Below are positions 63,354 through 64,000 of a stretch of 64,000 nucleotides of DNA, in pieces. A program made the translations under genes and the position numbers. Each line of letters starts with the position of its first letter. The stretch's first letter is position 1. The DNA is from Caballeronia sp031450805 (GTDB lineage Bacteria > Pseudomonadota > Gammaproteobacteria > Burkholderiales > Burkholderiaceae). Where the stretch lies: the NCBI RefSeq assembly GCF_031450805.1, contig NZ_JARTVY010000001.1:1736001-1800000 (forward strand), written 5' to 3'. A model generated the notes under the pieces. It did no database searches, was not told the origin of the DNA, and saw only the letters and a list, made by a program, of their open reading frames with translations.

Positions 63354-64000
63354 ATGAAAGCCGCCGAAATACGCGAGAAATTCCTGAAGTTTTTCGAATC
63401 GAAGGGTCACACGATCGTCCGCTCGTCGAGCCTCGTGCCGGGCAACGACCCGACGCTGCTTTTCACCAACTCGGGCATGGTCCAGTTCAAGGACGTGTTC
63501 CTCGGCGCGGAGTCGCGGCCCTATTCGCGCGCGACCACCGCGCAGCGCAGCGTGCGTGCGGGCGGCAAGCACAACGACCTCGAGAACGTCGGCTACACCG
63601 CGCGTCATCACACGTTCTTCGAGATGCTCGGCAACTTCTCGTTCGGCGACTACTTCAAGCGCGACGCCATCCATTATTGCTGGGAGCTGTTGACGAAGGT
63701 CTACATGCTGCCGGCCGAAAAGCTCACCGTCACCGTCTATCAGGAAGACGACGAGGCCTTCGACATCTGGGCGAAGGAAATCGGCGTGCCGGTCGAGCGC
63801 ATCATCCGTATCGGCGACAACAAGGGCGCGCGCTACGCCTCCGACAACTTTTGGCAGATGGCCGACACCGGCCCGTGCGGTCCGTGCTCCGAAGTGTTTT
63901 ACGACCACGGCCCGGAAATCTGGGGCGGCCCGCCGGGGTCTCCCGAAGAGGACGGCGACCGCTTCATCGAGATCTGGAATCTCGTGTTCATGCAGTTCAA
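63354..64000 (+). CDS. alaS: Alanyl-tRNA synthetase, 3' part cut by window edge
   Basis: The ATG at 63354 opens a frame that continues past the window end; 215 residues are visible of a protein normally near 870. It is the class II aminoacylation core: IREKFLKFFESKGHTIVRSSSLVPGNDPTLLFTNSGM (motif 1 region; residues 5-41), then RAGGKHNDLENVG, ARHHTFFEMLGNFSFGDYFK (motif 2) and PCGPCSEVFYDHG. The editing and C-Ala domains are off the edge. Confidence 0.96.
   Translation, partial: MKAAEIREKFLKFFESKGHTIVRSSSLVPGNDPTLLFTNSGMVQFKDVFLGAESRPYSRATTAQRSVRAGGKHNDLENVGYTARHHTFFEMLGNFSFGDYFKRDAIHYCWELLTKVYMLPAEKLTVTVYQEDDEAFDIWAKEIGVPVERIIRIGDNKGARYASDNFWQMADTGPCGPCSEVFYDHGPEIWGGPPGSPEEDGDRFIEIWNLVFMQF

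Overview
The window is one GC-rich chromosomal segment of a betaproteobacterium in Burkholderiaceae, most likely a Caballeronia, Paraburkholderia or Burkholderia species. I base this on recalled protein similarity and gene order: an EarP/EF-P pair with Arg32, a compact pst-pho-ppk-ppx block followed by an OlsB-like acyltransferase, an otsBA pair, and carAB-greA. Most of it is dense core-genome DNA with short gaps. Both ends cut a gene: an NtrC-like response regulator on the left and alaS on the right.

Layout. 1-6.7 kb: NtrC-family regulator, BON lipoprotein, efp and earP, uvrC, pgsA. 6.7-9.3 kb: two identical tRNA-Gly genes and tRNA-Cys behind a clear sigma-70 promoter, an ElaA-type acetyltransferase, then a CtaG/SCO pair for cytochrome oxidase copper delivery. 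9.5-15.5 kb: otsBA (trehalose), an ABC exporter, an 840-base gene-free gap and a GT4 glycosyltransferase. 15.6-23.5 kb: two membrane proteins, tRNA-Val, dnaQ, rnhA, a methyltransferase, divergent gloB, mltD and an MFS transporter. 23.5-35.5 kb: carAB, greA (with a terminator-like hairpin directly upstream), a DUF4149 protein, yhbY, rlmE, ftsH, folP, glmM. 35.6-47.7 kb: the phosphate block pstSCAB-phoU-phoBR, divergent ppk/ppx, an OlsB-like N-acyltransferase and sixA. 47.8-51.9 kb: tRNA-Pro, small lipoproteins, an NlpD-like LysM/M23 protein, an aldose 1-epimerase, a 28-residue membrane peptide, uppP and tRNA-Arg. 52-54.4 kb: a lower-GC accessory islet next to tRNA-Arg, with a cysteine-patterned effector-like gene and an overlapping small partner, a gene remnant and a pseudo-receiver protein. 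54.4-64 kb: an acid phosphatase divergent from a di-heme peroxidase, a secreted protein, a NUDIX hydrolase, an orphan amino-acid binding protein, glnS, a glycine-zipper lipoprotein, a class III CoA-transferase and the start of alaS.

How the parts work together. The clearest physiology is phosphate starvation. PhoR/PhoB and Pst/PhoU sense and import phosphate, PPK and PPX make and break polyphosphate, and the OlsB-like enzyme would make phosphorus-free ornithine lipid. I find 11-base-spaced Pho-box-like repeats at nearly the same distance (52-55 bases) upstream of pstS, ppk and the OlsB-like gene, which ties the three units into one candidate regulon.

The strongest candidates for novelty are: (1) the effector/immunity-like pair beside tRNA-Arg, whose effector ends in a symmetric C-x10-C-x15-C-x10-C motif; (2) the left-edge NtrC-family regulator, whose sigma-54 loop and Walker B glutamate are both altered; (3) the hairpin 24 bases before greA; (4) the Pho-box-like site before the OlsB-like gene; (5) the 28-residue membrane peptide. 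No CRISPR array, intact insertion sequence or prophage was seen.
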